A DNA stretch of 35,712 nt from DASRDS01 sp035652495 (GTDB lineage Bacteria; Gemmatimonadota; Gemmatimonadetes; Gemmatimonadales; Gemmatimonadaceae), in NCBI GenBank assembly GCA_035652495.1, contig DASRDS010000040.1:1-35712 (forward strand), read 5' to 3'. The position numbers were made by a program, and so were the translations under genes. The notes beneath the pieces were generated by a model. That model had not been told where the DNA came from. It was given only the letters and a program-made list of their open reading frames with translations, and made no database searches. Below, piece after piece: positions 8,261 to 16,859 of this stretch. Position 1 is the first letter of the stretch; each line of letters opens with the position of its first letter.

Positions 8261-8845
8261 CTAATCCCTCGCGAACTGCGCGTCGCTGATCTCGTTCCAG
8301 GAAATCTCGTAGCGGCAGACCGCCCCGCCCTTCGCCCGGCACTCAGTCTCTCGGATCTCGATACGGCTCGCTCCGCACATCTCGAGCGCCTTCCGATGCC
8401 AGCCGACAATGGTCAGACAATCGGGCACGCTGAATGACTCGGCGTCATGCGTCGTGAGCACGGCCGAGGTTGGCCCTGTCATCTCGTAGTCCCGCCGGCC
8501 GATATCGTAGTACGTGCGGAAGATGACCTGGGCGTTGCGCAGAAAGGCGTGCGGATCGCCGGGCCGCAAAAACCCCTTATGGACGGTCATGAGGTTCCGC
8601 TCGGCCGACGCCGCGCCGAGGCGCTCGAAAAAACGCGGGTCGCCGTTGCCAAGGGCCGCCACGATGGCGGCGTCCATGCGCTCGCCCAGGTCGAATGCGT
8701 ACCACCGGATGGGCAGGATGACCTCGAGCGCGGTGCGGTCGGCCTGGGTCAAGCGCGACAGGACTTTCTCCACACCGGTCTTCCCGAAGTGCTCCTCAAT
8801 AAACGCGAACCGCGATTTGAGGACCGCCCCTTTCATGTGCTGCAC
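8261..8845 (-). CDS. DUF2378/TIGR02265-like protein
   Basis: This 194-residue soluble protein begins MKGAVLKSRFAFIEEHFG and contains LPIRWYAFDLGERMDAAIVA. It ends with a cysteine-bearing segment, IRETECRAKGGAVCRYEISW, after GASRIEI. This arrangement resembles DUF2378 (TIGR02265), a family common in Myxococcales and found in other soil bacteria, with distant likeness to V4R or heme-NO-binding-like sensor domains. No catalytic role is known to me. A start at the second methionine (codon 4) is equally likely. It is divergent from the ATP-grasp gene with a 51-bp gap, too short for two well-separated promoters. Confidence 0.6.
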   Translation of the reverse strand: MQHMKGAVLKSRFAFIEEHFGKTGVEKVLSRLTQADRTALEVILPIRWYAFDLGERMDAAIVAALGNGDPRFFERLGAASAERNLMTVHKGFLRPGDPHAFLRNAQVIFRTYYDIGRRDYEMTGPTSAVLTTHDAESFSVPDCLTIVGWHRKALEMCGASRIEIRETECRAKGGAVCRYEISWNEISDAQFARD

Positions 8846-8896
8846 AATAAAACGACGATCTAACCGAACGGCCGTCCCAAGCGTCCTTCAATCGGG

Positions 8897-9838
8897 ATGT
8901 CCCGCCTCCGTCAACTTCTTGGCCTGCCGCCGCGCCAACGGTGGCCCATGGATCCGCCGCGCGCCAACGTCACCGTGTGCGAGTCCGAGGGGTGGTTCGG
9001 GTTCATGGTCGAGGTGCTCTACCCCACGGCCCAGCGCATAACGGTGGCCCCGGGAGACTCGGTATCGAGTGTGGTCGCCTCGCTATCGCCGACGACGCGT
9101 GGTGTGCTCATGAACATCAACTTGAGCTACACGCGGGGGTTTATGGAGGCCGACGCGACCTGGCCGCTGCCGGTGCTCAACGCCGGCGCGATCGACGTTC
9201 GGAAGCGCACGCTGCACACGCGCGCCGATGCGCTGGGTTTACCGAGCGCCCGCGCCAGCCCATCCGGCCCGCCAGAAGAGCGCGTGATCGTCAAGACGAC
9301 GCTCAACTACGCCGGCAAGCCCGAGCGTCTCATGCGCGAGCGATGGGGTGATCGAGCCACGCCGTTCATCCAGGATCTCAGCGAGCGCGTGGAGTACGTC
9401 ATCTGCCGGCGCGAAGAGGTGGCGCTCGCTACATGGAATGATCCGGCGCTGGTCGTGGAGCGGTACATCACGAACCCGGATGGTCTCTTCATCCGCGCCT
9501 ATATCGTTGGCCCCGCGGCGGTGGTAACACTGGCGTGGGCGGCCAGCGACATCAAGAAGCTCTCGCTGCCCCAGAGCGATCGGCGCGACTACTACTTCTG
9601 GGACACGACCCCGCTAGGCCCCACTTCGGATGTCGCCGCTCGCGCGCTCGCCGCGGCGCGGCCGTTGGCCTCAGCGCTCGGCGCCGACTTCTGCGGTGTC
9701 GACTGCGCGGTCGACACCGACGGGACCATCATACCGGTCGACGTGAATAAGACGCCCTACTGGGGCCACCCGCGCCAATCTCCCGTGCTCGCACACTTAC
9801 GGCATGGGTTCAACACATTGATCGGCGATTTTACGTAG
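8897..9838 (+). CDS. ATP-grasp-like protein of unknown substrate
   Basis: The 313-residue protein shows the ATP-grasp pattern. A lysine strand (RVIVKTTLNYAGKPE) sits near the centre, an adenine-binding strand reads PALVVERYI, and the C-terminal metal-binding strands hold FCGVDCAVDTDGTIIPVDVN with a conserved Asp and Asn. ATP-grasp enzymes join a carboxylate to an amine or thiol through an acyl-phosphate. The arrangement is nearest to RimK or glutathione-synthetase-like proteins, but the N-terminal 90 residues do not match a known substrate domain. No biosynthetic partner lies beside it. The gene converges on the NmrA-like gene with a 42-bp overlap. Confidence 0.72.
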   Translation: MSRLRQLLGLPPRQRWPMDPPRANVTVCESEGWFGFMVEVLYPTAQRITVAPGDSVSSVVASLSPTTRGVLMNINLSYTRGFMEADATWPLPVLNAGAIDVRKRTLHTRADALGLPSARASPSGPPEERVIVKTTLNYAGKPERLMRERWGDRATPFIQDLSERVEYVICRREEVALATWNDPALVVERYITNPDGLFIRAYIVGPAAVVTLAWAASDIKKLSLPQSDRRDYYFWDTTPLGPTSDVAARALAAARPLASALGADFCGVDCAVDTDGTIIPVDVNKTPYWGHPRQSPVLAHLRHGFNTLIGDFT

Positions 9839-10657
9839 CACGTCGCTCAGCTCCGTCTGACCTTTTCGCACGTCGCGAGCGCTGGCCTCGACCTCGATGC
9901 GCCCGGCGTTGTGCGCCACGTACAACTCGGCCACGAGGCGCGCATAACTCTCACTGATGCCGGCGCCGATGAGCGCGGGTATCCAGTCCGCCTCTGGCAG
10001 CTCGGTCACGTCGACGCCGATCGCCTCGGCGACATCGCGGGCCGTGTAGCGCTTTGGGCCCTCGACGTAGACGATGCGCGTCGCGGGCTCCAGCAGCAGG
10101 TCCGCGGCTATGAGGCCGACGTCGGACGCTGAGACGGTTGGGAAGCTCTTGGTGACTGGGTGATGCATCGTCGACAACGTGCCGGTGCGAAGGGCCGTCG
10201 GCACTTGCCTCGCCCAGTTCTGCATGTGCTCCGCCGATCGGATGAACGTGACGTTGGTTTCGACGCGCCGTAGGCGGTTTTCGAGAAAATGAAAGAGTCC
10301 CGTGATGCCGGTCCCGTCGGAGAGCTCGGCGCCGAAGTCCGAGATGGCTACGACGTGATCCGGTTCGACGTGCTCGATAGCCGCGGCGATGGCTTCGATG
10401 GTGCGCATCATGTCGCCCGCGGCGTTCGGCGAACGCGGGTACGTCGGGCAGATGACCTGGACGGCCTCCGCACCATCGATAGCCCTGCGCACGGCCCGGG
10501 TATCCTCGAGGTCCGCGATCGCGATGTCAGATCCGAGACCAAGGTCGGCTGCCCGCACCAGATCGCGCGCGACCGCGCGGACCGCGACGCCCTCTTTCCG
10601 GAGCTTGGCGATAGTGGCGCGACCGATCTTGCCAGTCGCGCCCAGGACGGCGATCAC
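9797..10657 (-). CDS. NmrA-like NAD(P)-binding oxidoreductase/regulator
   Basis: The 286-residue protein opens with the Rossmann motif GATGKIG (MIAVLGATGKIGRATI) and has the atypical-SDR layout. VRAVARD follows the second strand, and VVAISDFGAE sits at the position where classical SDRs have the catalytic serine. This matches the NmrA/YcfI-like group, which includes quinone reductases and NAD(P) sensors. Start is GTG at 10657, three bases after the stop of the 57-residue upstream gene, so the two are likely co-transcribed. Substrate is unknown. Confidence 0.85.
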   Translation of the reverse strand: MIAVLGATGKIGRATIAKLRKEGVAVRAVARDLVRAADLGLGSDIAIADLEDTRAVRRAIDGAEAVQVICPTYPRSPNAAGDMMRTIEAIAAAIEHVEPDHVVAISDFGAELSDGTGITGLFHFLENRLRRVETNVTFIRSAEHMQNWARQVPTALRTGTLSTMHHPVTKSFPTVSASDVGLIAADLLLEPATRIVYVEGPKRYTARDVAEAIGVDVTELPEADWIPALIGAGISESYARLVAELYVAHNAGRIEVEASARDVRKGQTELSDVLRKIADQCVEPMP

Positions 10658-10660
10658 GTC

Positions 10661-10834
10661 TCAGGCGACCTGGCTGATCCAGCGCTCGAGGGCGGACAGG
10701 GCCCGCGCCTGCCAATCGGCTCGCCGCTCGCCGGGACGGCGGAGAACGTCCTGCTCCCTGCCGTCTTCGGTCTTGAGACGGAGCCAGTCACCCTCTTCCT
10801 TCAAGCTGAAACGACCCACTGGGGCGTACCACAT
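10661..10834 (-). CDS. Small hypothetical protein (57 aa) upstream of NmrA-like gene
   Basis: The reading frame begins ATG at 10834 with GGGAG about seven bases upstream (reverse strand). It encodes MWYAPVGRFSLKEEGDWLRL, continues through DGREQDVLRRPGERR, and ends ALSALERWISQVA. No domain is recognised. The charged, amphipathic C-terminus suggests a small soluble protein or a partner of the NmrA-like protein, whose gene starts three bases after this stop. I accept it as real because of the ribosome site, the coding-like amino-acid mix and the tight spacing. Confidence 0.6.
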   Translation of the reverse strand: MWYAPVGRFSLKEEGDWLRLKTEDGREQDVLRRPGERRADWQARALSALERWISQVA

Positions 10835-10931
10835 ACAGTGCTCCCTGGTCCACACGTTATCAACAATATATCCACACCCGCGTAGACGCTGGTCCGGGCC
10901 AGTGGGTAACGGCAAAACTATCGCCATTGCC

Positions 10932-11405
10932 TCATTTGATCGGTTTACACCCCTCGTTGTGGGAGCTGTCGGCGATGTGGAAAATCTTCCACCCGTCGGC
11001 GCCTTTCCGGAGCAGGAAGGCGTCGACCCCGCAATGGTCGATGGCCGTCTTGCCGCCCGGCGTGAACGTGTAGGCGGTCCACACGGAGGCGAGCGGGCCA
11101 TCGACCTCGATCTTGGGATTTTTCTCGATCTGCTCGTCCCCGCCGGGGCCCGTTCCCGCGCCGACGCGGTCGACGAACTTGGTCATCTGGATGGGCTCTC
11201 CGAGCTCGCCGGTCGCCGAGGTACGCTCGAGGATTGTCGAGGGCAGCATGGTCGATCGCATCATGGCGGTGTCCCGGGCGCGCATGCCGTCGAACATGTG
11301 CTTCAGGACCAGTTTGATCGCCTGTTCATCGGACTGCGCGGCGGCAGTTGCGGTCGGGATGGCGACGAGCGCCATCAACGTCACTAGAATTTTTGGGATT
11401 CGCAT
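10932..11405 (-). CDS. Secreted NTF2-like (SnoaL/lumazine-binding-like) protein
   Basis: The 157-residue protein has a signal peptide (ILVTLMALVAIPTATAAAQ). It then follows the NTF2-like pattern: an N-terminal helix (EQAIKLVLKHMFDGMRARDTA), a central beta region (KIEVDGPLASVWTAYTFTPG), and a final strand pair ending GADGWKIFHIADSSH. The family forms a cone-shaped fold used for small-molecule binding or catalysis; here it is exported and the ligand is unknown. A C-terminal cysteine (EGCKPIK) and CGVDAF may form a disulfide. It is divergent from the ferric-reductase-like gene with a 47-bp gap. Confidence 0.8.
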   Translation of the reverse strand: MRIPKILVTLMALVAIPTATAAAQSDEQAIKLVLKHMFDGMRARDTAMMRSTMLPSTILERTSATGELGEPIQMTKFVDRVGAGTGPGGDEQIEKNPKIEVDGPLASVWTAYTFTPGGKTAIDHCGVDAFLLRKGADGWKIFHIADSSHNEGCKPIK

Positions 11406-11452
11406 GAGCGCAAAGTTCCTGATTAACAGATGTCCCGCAACGGCGGAGAAGC

Positions 11453-12094
11453 ATGTCGGTTCTTGATCTTTCGAATGATGCCGGCCTCGTGGCCATGGGC
11501 CTGTTGACGCTCAACATCCTGCTCGGACTGTTGCTGTCCGTGAAGTACAATCCCGTGCGCCATTGGCCGCACCGCCGCGTCAACACCGTGCGGTTGCACA
11601 ACTGGACGGGATACACGGCGCTCGCCGTCGCCTTCATTCATCCCATCATCCTGCTCTTCGATGCGTCGACCAAGTTCGGCGTCATGGATTTGTTATGGCC
11701 GCCGCAGGCGCCGAAGCAGCCTTACCAAACGACCATCGGCGCGCTCGCGTTTTGGATCCTCGCGTTCGTGGTCACGACGTCGATTCTGCGCCAAGAGTGG
11801 TGGATCTTGAGCCGGCGCACGTGGAAGACGCTGCATTTGCTCACCTACGTGATGTTCCCGCTGTACGCCATTCACGGTCTCTTGAGCGATCCGGCGCTCA
11901 AGGATAATCCGATCGATTGGCTCGATGGCGAAAAGGTATTGGTCGAGCTCTGCATCATCGTCGTCGTCGTGGCGATTGGCTTCCGCGTCCGCTACCAGTT
12001 GCACAAGCCACCGCCGCGTGTCCATCGGCCGAAGGCCGAGCGCAAGCGACGTCATCGGCGCTCAGCACAGGCCCGGCAATTGCCCTCCGTGTAG
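11453..12094 (+). CDS. Ferric-reductase-like heme membrane protein
   Basis: This 213-residue protein has about five membrane segments and histidines arranged as in the ferric reductase-like transmembrane domain (FRD). One pair lies in VRLHNWTGYTALAVAFIHPI, the other in KTLHLLTYVMFPLYAIHG. Such pairs bind two b-type hemes and move electrons across the membrane. No flavin or NAD domain is fused, as in MsrQ-like proteins; no MsrP partner is present nearby. The basic C-terminal tail (RVHRPKAERKRRHRRSAQAR) is probably cytoplasmic. Its stop overlaps the first of two ribosome-site-like sequences for the next gene. Confidence 0.82.
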   Translation: MSVLDLSNDAGLVAMGLLTLNILLGLLLSVKYNPVRHWPHRRVNTVRLHNWTGYTALAVAFIHPIILLFDASTKFGVMDLLWPPQAPKQPYQTTIGALAFWILAFVVTTSILRQEWWILSRRTWKTLHLLTYVMFPLYAIHGLLSDPALKDNPIDWLDGEKVLVELCIIVVVVAIGFRVRYQLHKPPPRVHRPKAERKRRHRRSAQARQLPSV

Positions 12095-12106
12095 GAGGCA
12101 AGGAGG
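12093..12106 (+). promoter_or_regulatory. Two tandem AGGAGG ribosome-site sequences
   Basis: AGGAGG occurs at 12093-12098 and again at 12101-12106. The second lies four bases before the ATG at 12111 (another, out-of-frame ATG is at 12107). The first overlaps the stop codon of the ferric-reductase-like gene. The second decides the start of the lipoprotein gene; the first may hold ribosomes finishing the upstream gene. Confidence 0.7.
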
Positions 12107-12110
12107 ATGC

Positions 12111-12845
12111 ATGGGCAGAACACCATGGGCACTCATCGGCGCGGTGGGCGTCGTGCTGGGCTGTACGGGTACAGCCAACCAGAGCCAACAACCGTCGTCG
12201 GCCGACACGACGGCCGCGGCGCCAGTGGTCACGCCGGCCGACAGCATGACTCGTCAGGACCACTCGCGCCATCGCGTACGGGAGAGCACGGGCGGCGAAG
12301 TCGTTCAGAAGACCGCGATGATTCCGGTCGGCACGACCATGTCGCTGACGTCAAATCAGAAAATTTGCACGAACACGAATCATGTTGGTGACACGTTCAC
12401 GGCGAACTTGGCGAATGCCGTTTCGACGAGCACCGGTGGCACCGTGCCGGCTGGTGCGACGGTCATGCTCGGGGTCACTCAGGTGAAGCCGAGCGACAAC
12501 GTGGCGCAGCATGGGCAGATCGGCATTCAGGTCGACTCGCTGAACGTGAACGGCAGGAGTTATCCGCTCGATGCCGACATCGTCTCGGTGAAGACCACGA
12601 AGGTCCGCGCCACCAGTATGGGGCAGGAGGCGACGAAGACGGGGATCGGCACGGCAGCCGGTGCGTTGATCGGCGGCATCATTGGCCGCAGTGCGAAGAC
12701 CGCGTTGATCGGCGCGGCCGCCGGCACCGCGGCTGGTGCGGGCACGGCCTACGCGACGACGAAATACGACTTCTGCATTCCGCAGGGGGGTGCGATTACG
12801 ACCAAGCTGTCATCGCCTGCGACGATACACGCGGGCACGATGTAG
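12111..12845 (+). CDS. Glycine-zipper lipoprotein
   Basis: This 244-residue exported protein starts MGRTPWALIGAVGVVLGC, with lipobox VLGC. A low-complexity Ser/Thr/Ala linker leads into a beta-rich domain at about residues 65-165 (PVGTTMSLTSNQKICTNTNH, GGTVPAGATVMLGVTQVK). A glycine-zipper membrane hairpin follows, with GIGTAAGALIGGIIGRSAK and LIGAAAGTAAGAGTAYA. Similar proteins sit in the outer membrane; their role is not established. It probably forms an operon with the ferric-reductase-like gene, since only 16 bases separate them. Confidence 0.82.
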   Translation: MGRTPWALIGAVGVVLGCTGTANQSQQPSSADTTAAAPVVTPADSMTRQDHSRHRVRESTGGEVVQKTAMIPVGTTMSLTSNQKICTNTNHVGDTFTANLANAVSTSTGGTVPAGATVMLGVTQVKPSDNVAQHGQIGIQVDSLNVNGRSYPLDADIVSVKTTKVRATSMGQEATKTGIGTAAGALIGGIIGRSAKTALIGAAAGTAAGAGTAYATTKYDFCIPQGGAITTKLSSPATIHAGTM

Positions 12846-12959
12846 CCGTTCGCACCACGGGCGTGACGCCGCCTTGGGATCGCCGCCGCGCGTTCGAGGT
12901 CGCGGCCGGTGGCAAACTGTTGCTTGACGGGCCGTGCGCACGCATGTATTTGCTCGGCC

Positions 12960-15458
12960 ATGCGAACGGCCTCAACCGCGGTGCTTGCCATTATTGGCAT
13001 AGCGGCACCGCTCTTCGGACAAGGCGACACTTCTTCCCTATCCGGCGCGCTGACGATGCGCGTGCCGGGCGTGCAGGTTCAACCGCGTGACGGCAGCGCG
13101 GGTGCGGGGCCGGTCATTGCGATCCGAGGTGCGGCCGAGCCGCTGACCTCCGCGCGGCCGCTCTTGATCATTGACGGCGTGCGCGTCGACAACGCGCAGG
13201 GCGTCGACACGCCCAACATCGCCGGTCATCCCGCGACGGCGCGGATCGACGATATCGATCCCGCCGAGATTGAACGGATCGAGATACTTCCCGGTCCCGC
13301 CGCCGCGGCGTTGTACGGGCCGGGCGCCGGCAACGGCGTGATTCTGGTCACGACGCGGCGTGGCAGCACGCGATTCCTGTATGGGAGTGTGACCGCCGAG
13401 AACGGGTGGACCTCGGTGCGGCGCCCGGAGACGCCGAGCTATTACGCGTTTGGTCACTCGACTGGTGGCGCGCAACAATGTCTGAGGTATGAGGCCGCCG
13501 AGGGTCAGTGTGTCGTCGATAGCGTGACGCACTTCAATCCGCTGATCGATGCGACCACGACGCCGATCGGAACAGGGACGTCGCAGCGACTGGGCGGTGA
13601 CGTGGGGCTCACGGTCGAAGGCATCCGTGCCTATGCGACCGTGCACTACGCCGGTTCGGACGGCGACCTCGAGATGCCGCGCGTTTTTCAGTCGAGCAAT
13701 GCCGCTGGATATCGTCCCAACACCGCGCGGCGGTCGGATGTGCGCGGGCAGCTGTCATCGACGATTGGCCACGCGGTCGATTGGGGCATCGCGGGCGCGT
13801 ATAGCGACGCGTACGAGCGGCTGCCGGGTATCGACTCGCTGCTGATCGCGGGCGCGCTCAACCCGGGCTATGGTCCGCCGGGTTGGCCGCAAGGCTCAAA
13901 CTACCCGGACGAAATGCTCAACGATCTCGCGATCGATCACGCGACGCATACGACGGGGACCGCGTACGGCAACTGGCGGGTCATCGCGCCGCTCACCGTT
14001 CATGCGCGCGTCGGTGAGGATGGGACCAATGAGACGTGGAGGTCTGATCCGTTCCCCGGCTCGTACGGACCGCTCGGACCCGGCTATGTCTTCGGGTTGC
14101 ATCAGACCCTTGGAGGCCTCAACACCTTCACGTCCGACCTGGGGAGCGATCTGTCGGTACAAGCGGCCCACTGGCTGGCATCGCGAACCGCGATCGGATT
14201 TCAGTATCTCGATGTGAAGGACAAGGCCAACCCTCGATTCGCCGATCGCACGCAGAGCGTCTACGCTGAGCAAACGGTGGTCATCGCCGATCGCTTGACG
14301 ATCGACGCCGGCGCGCGATGGAATCACGAACGGATGCATGTGTATGGGGCCACATCCACCGCCATCGATCCATCATTGCGCGGCCGGCTGATGTTGTTCG
14401 GACGTGACAGCACCGCTCACATCGGGTTGCGCGGCGCCATCGGCGAGATGCACGCGCTCCCACCGCTCGATGCCCTCCTCGTTTTCAACAGGTCGTGTCT
14501 GCCCACTCCGGGCATAGGCGGCGTGACTTGCGGTGTACCGAGTGCGCCCAGATTCGTGGCGGAGCGACAGCGTGAGGCCGAGGGCGGTGTGATCGCCGGC
14601 TTGGCGCACGATCGGCTGACGCTCGATCTCACGGTGTTCGAGCGCCGCAACGTCGACGTGCAGGTGCCCTCGCTGTTCCCGTACAACGGTCAGATGGTGC
14701 AGCTCGACTCAGGCAGCGGCATCACGCGCGATGACGGATTGGAGGTCACGGTCGGCGCCAAGCCGATCGTGACGGACGCCGTGCGTTGGGATCTGACGCT
14801 CACGGGGTTCGTCAATCAGAACAAGGTGTTGCGACTTGGGTTTCCCGGTCCGCTGCAGACTGTGTCGCCCTTCATGACACTCGTCGCAGGGCGTCCGGTC
14901 TACGGCATCTGGGCCACCTCCTACAGCTACGCGGACGTCAATCATGACGGCGCCATTGAGCCGTCGGAAGTCACAGTCGCCCCAACCGCGTCGTACGTCG
15001 GCCCTGCCCGACCGACGCGCGAGGCAGCCCTGTCATCCTCGCTCGGCCTCTGGCATGGTCGTCTGATCGTAGGTGTCCTCGTCGACTATCGTGGCGGATA
15101 CGTGTTGCCGGATCTGGCCAGCAACTACCAAGCGGACGTCGCGACTTCGCGAGCCCTGAACGTCCCAGGCGCTTCACTGGCCGACCAGGCGAGGGCGATC
15201 GCGGCCAGCGACTCGTACATCAGCGCCGGCGAAGTCCAGCGCGTCAACGCGATCCGCTGGCGCGAGCTCTCGCTCTCTGCCCCACTGCCCCTCTTCCTCG
15301 GATCATCGGTCCGCGTGACCGTCGCCGCACGCAATCTCGCGCTGTCGACCAACTATCGCGGACCGGATCCGGATGCGGACCTCACGACCGGCAACGTGGC
15401 GCAGCTCCGATTGCCGCAGCCGCGCGAGTGGTTGATTCGCGCGACGGCGGCGTTCTGA
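12960..15458 (+). CDS. SusC/RagA-like TonB-dependent outer-membrane receptor
   Basis: The product is 832 residues from the ATG at 12960, with signal peptide TAVLAIIGIAAPLFGQ. An in-frame GTG at 12909 would add 17 residues before the signal and is less likely. The plug domain is clear: PVIAIRGAAEPL, RPLLIIDGVRVDN, PAEIERIEILPGPAAAALYG and NGVILVTTRRG. The barrel ends in ATAAF. A SusC-type loop YADVNHDGAIEPSE is present. The usual N-terminal carboxypeptidase-D-like domain is missing, and no SusD partner lies nearby. It should import a large or scarce nutrient with TonB energy; the substrate is unknown. Confidence 0.9.
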   Translation: MRTASTAVLAIIGIAAPLFGQGDTSSLSGALTMRVPGVQVQPRDGSAGAGPVIAIRGAAEPLTSARPLLIIDGVRVDNAQGVDTPNIAGHPATARIDDIDPAEIERIEILPGPAAAALYGPGAGNGVILVTTRRGSTRFLYGSVTAENGWTSVRRPETPSYYAFGHSTGGAQQCLRYEAAEGQCVVDSVTHFNPLIDATTTPIGTGTSQRLGGDVGLTVEGIRAYATVHYAGSDGDLEMPRVFQSSNAAGYRPNTARRSDVRGQLSSTIGHAVDWGIAGAYSDAYERLPGIDSLLIAGALNPGYGPPGWPQGSNYPDEMLNDLAIDHATHTTGTAYGNWRVIAPLTVHARVGEDGTNETWRSDPFPGSYGPLGPGYVFGLHQTLGGLNTFTSDLGSDLSVQAAHWLASRTAIGFQYLDVKDKANPRFADRTQSVYAEQTVVIADRLTIDAGARWNHERMHVYGATSTAIDPSLRGRLMLFGRDSTAHIGLRGAIGEMHALPPLDALLVFNRSCLPTPGIGGVTCGVPSAPRFVAERQREAEGGVIAGLAHDRLTLDLTVFERRNVDVQVPSLFPYNGQMVQLDSGSGITRDDGLEVTVGAKPIVTDAVRWDLTLTGFVNQNKVLRLGFPGPLQTVSPFMTLVAGRPVYGIWATSYSYADVNHDGAIEPSEVTVAPTASYVGPARPTREAALSSSLGLWHGRLIVGVLVDYRGGYVLPDLASNYQADVATSRALNVPGASLADQARAIAASDSYISAGEVQRVNAIRWRELSLSAPLPLFLGSSVRVTVAARNLALSTNYRGPDPDADLTTGNVAQLRLPQPREWLIRATAAF

Positions 15459-15467
15459 CGGGATCTA

Positions 15468-15757
15468 CTACTTCGCGGCGACTGTTGTCGTCGCGGTACC
15501 GTAATTTTGCGGCAGCAGGAATTGACTGCCTTGTTGCGTGATAATCTGATGCGAATTGTTGATCGCAACGGCTTTGCTGCGACCGGTGAAATTGACGCCG
15601 GGCAAGTACCGAGCACCCGTGCTCGGCCTCCAGACGACCCTCCCTGCGTGTCAGACTCGCCAATGATCTCACCGTTGTTCGAGATCCCGATCGCGTCACC
15701 GGTGAGACCGAAATCGATGAGCGAGTCGTGCACCCAGGCGACGATCTCGCGGGTCGA
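15468..15757 (-). pseudogene. Decayed 3' end of a HAF-repeat (extracellular repeat) protein gene
   Basis: This 350-bp gap between genes holds no intact gene. Read on the minus strand from about 15757, one frame gives AWVHDSLIDFGLTGDAIGIS then NNGEIIGES, the HAF pattern. A shift near 15645-15655 moves to a second frame that continues VVWRPSTGARYLPGVNF, AVAINNSHQIITQQGSQFLL and ends NYGTATTTVAAK before double TAG stops at 15465-15470. A stop (15758-15760) lies just upstream of the first part. It is therefore a remnant of a longer gene with a frameshift. Confidence 0.7.
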
Positions 15758-15808
15758 CTAGTAGACTGACGGCGTCAACGTCAGCGAGTCTCGATGGTCT
15801 AGTTCCCG

Positions 15809-16720
15809 TTACATGAAGCGTTTGCCGAGAAAATCGCCGAGTGCCGCGAACGCCTCGTCTGCCGCGCGCAGTTGGCCTACGCTAGTCAAAAAGACATGCG
15901 GCATTCCGAGCCAGATGTCGAGACGGACATTGGCGCCTGCCGCGGTGACGCGATCCGCAAAGCGCGTCGAGTCATCGAGCAGCGTCTCATCATCGCCGAC
16001 AATGATGTGCACGGGAGGCAGATCGGCGAAATCGCCGTACAGGGGAGACGCAAGTGGATCACGTGCGTCTTGTGCGTTCACGTACGCCGAGACGTTCGCC
16101 ACGCCCTGCGACTTCGTGAAGTACGGGTCCGCTTCGGCCCGAGTCTCCCAACTCTTGCCCGACAATGTCAGATCGGTGAGCGGAGACAACGCGGCGACGC
16201 CCACCGGACGTGCGGTCATTGAGGCAGAGAGTCGCGCCGCGAGCGACAACGCGAGTCCACCGCCGGCCGAGTCGCCGACGAGAGCGATCCGCTCGTAGCC
16301 TCGCTCGAGAAGGCCGCGATAGGCGGACTCAGCGTCCACGAGCGCCGCTGGAAACGGGTGCTCGGGCGCGAGGCGGTAGTCCGCTGCGAATACCGGCGCT
16401 CCCGATCGCGCGGCGACATGGCCGGCGAAGTGACGGTACGCCTGCGCCGTGCCCCACACGTACCAGCCGCCATGCAAGTACAAGATCGCCGCGGACGGAC
16501 GAACGGTCGCGGTACGGCACCACCAGCCGGAGACGCCACCGATGGTGTCAGCCTCGTACGTCACGCCATCGGGCGCCGCGACGTACGCGATGATCTCATC
16601 GTATGCCGCGCGAGCACCGGCCCCCCGAAGCTGGCCTTTGTTGGGCAGCGCCATCGCGCGCTGGGCAGCGACCGCGGCCCGATCGTCCGGACTGATATCG
16701 TGCGTAAACTGGGATTGCAT
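15809..16720 (-). CDS. HSL-family alpha/beta hydrolase (esterase/lipase)
   Basis: The 303-residue enzyme has the hormone-sensitive-lipase signature. The oxyanion motif HGGW is at residues 83-86 (ILYLHGGWYVWG), the nucleophile elbow GDSAGG has Ser151, the acidic residue lies in VGDDETLLDD (about 243-250), and the catalytic histidine is near 275 (GMPHVF). ADYRLAPEHPFPAAL is also characteristic. It hydrolyses acyl esters in the cytoplasm; the true substrate is unknown. It is divergent from the TetR gene with a palindromic site between them, so it is probably the gene repressed by that regulator. Confidence 0.93.
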   Translation of the reverse strand: MQSQFTHDISPDDRAAVAAQRAMALPNKGQLRGAGARAAYDEIIAYVAAPDGVTYEADTIGGVSGWWCRTATVRPSAAILYLHGGWYVWGTAQAYRHFAGHVAARSGAPVFAADYRLAPEHPFPAALVDAESAYRGLLERGYERIALVGDSAGGGLALSLAARLSASMTARPVGVAALSPLTDLTLSGKSWETRAEADPYFTKSQGVANVSAYVNAQDARDPLASPLYGDFADLPPVHIIVGDDETLLDDSTRFADRVTAAGANVRLDIWLGMPHVFLTSVGQLRAADEAFAALGDFLGKRFM

Positions 16721-16746
16721 GCGGATATCTCAGAGTGAATATTGTA

Positions 16747-16772
16747 TTTGTCGTTACGCTACGTAACACAAA
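16747..16772. promoter_or_regulatory. Probable TetR operator
   Basis: A perfect inverted repeat GTTACG-cta-CGTAAC spans 16753-16767 in the gap between the divergent esterase and TetR genes. It is extended on each side by TTTGT (16747-16751) and ACAAA (16768-16772), with one extra base on the left. TetR regulators typically bind 15-20-bp palindromes in such gaps, so this is the likely site for autoregulation and control of the esterase. Confidence 0.72.
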
Positions 16773-16859
16773 CACAACTGATCCTCCGGAGTTCCCACGC
16801 GGAAGAGCCCGAAACGCGGACGGCCGCCTGCCGAGAGCGCGGAGTCTCATGACGCGATC

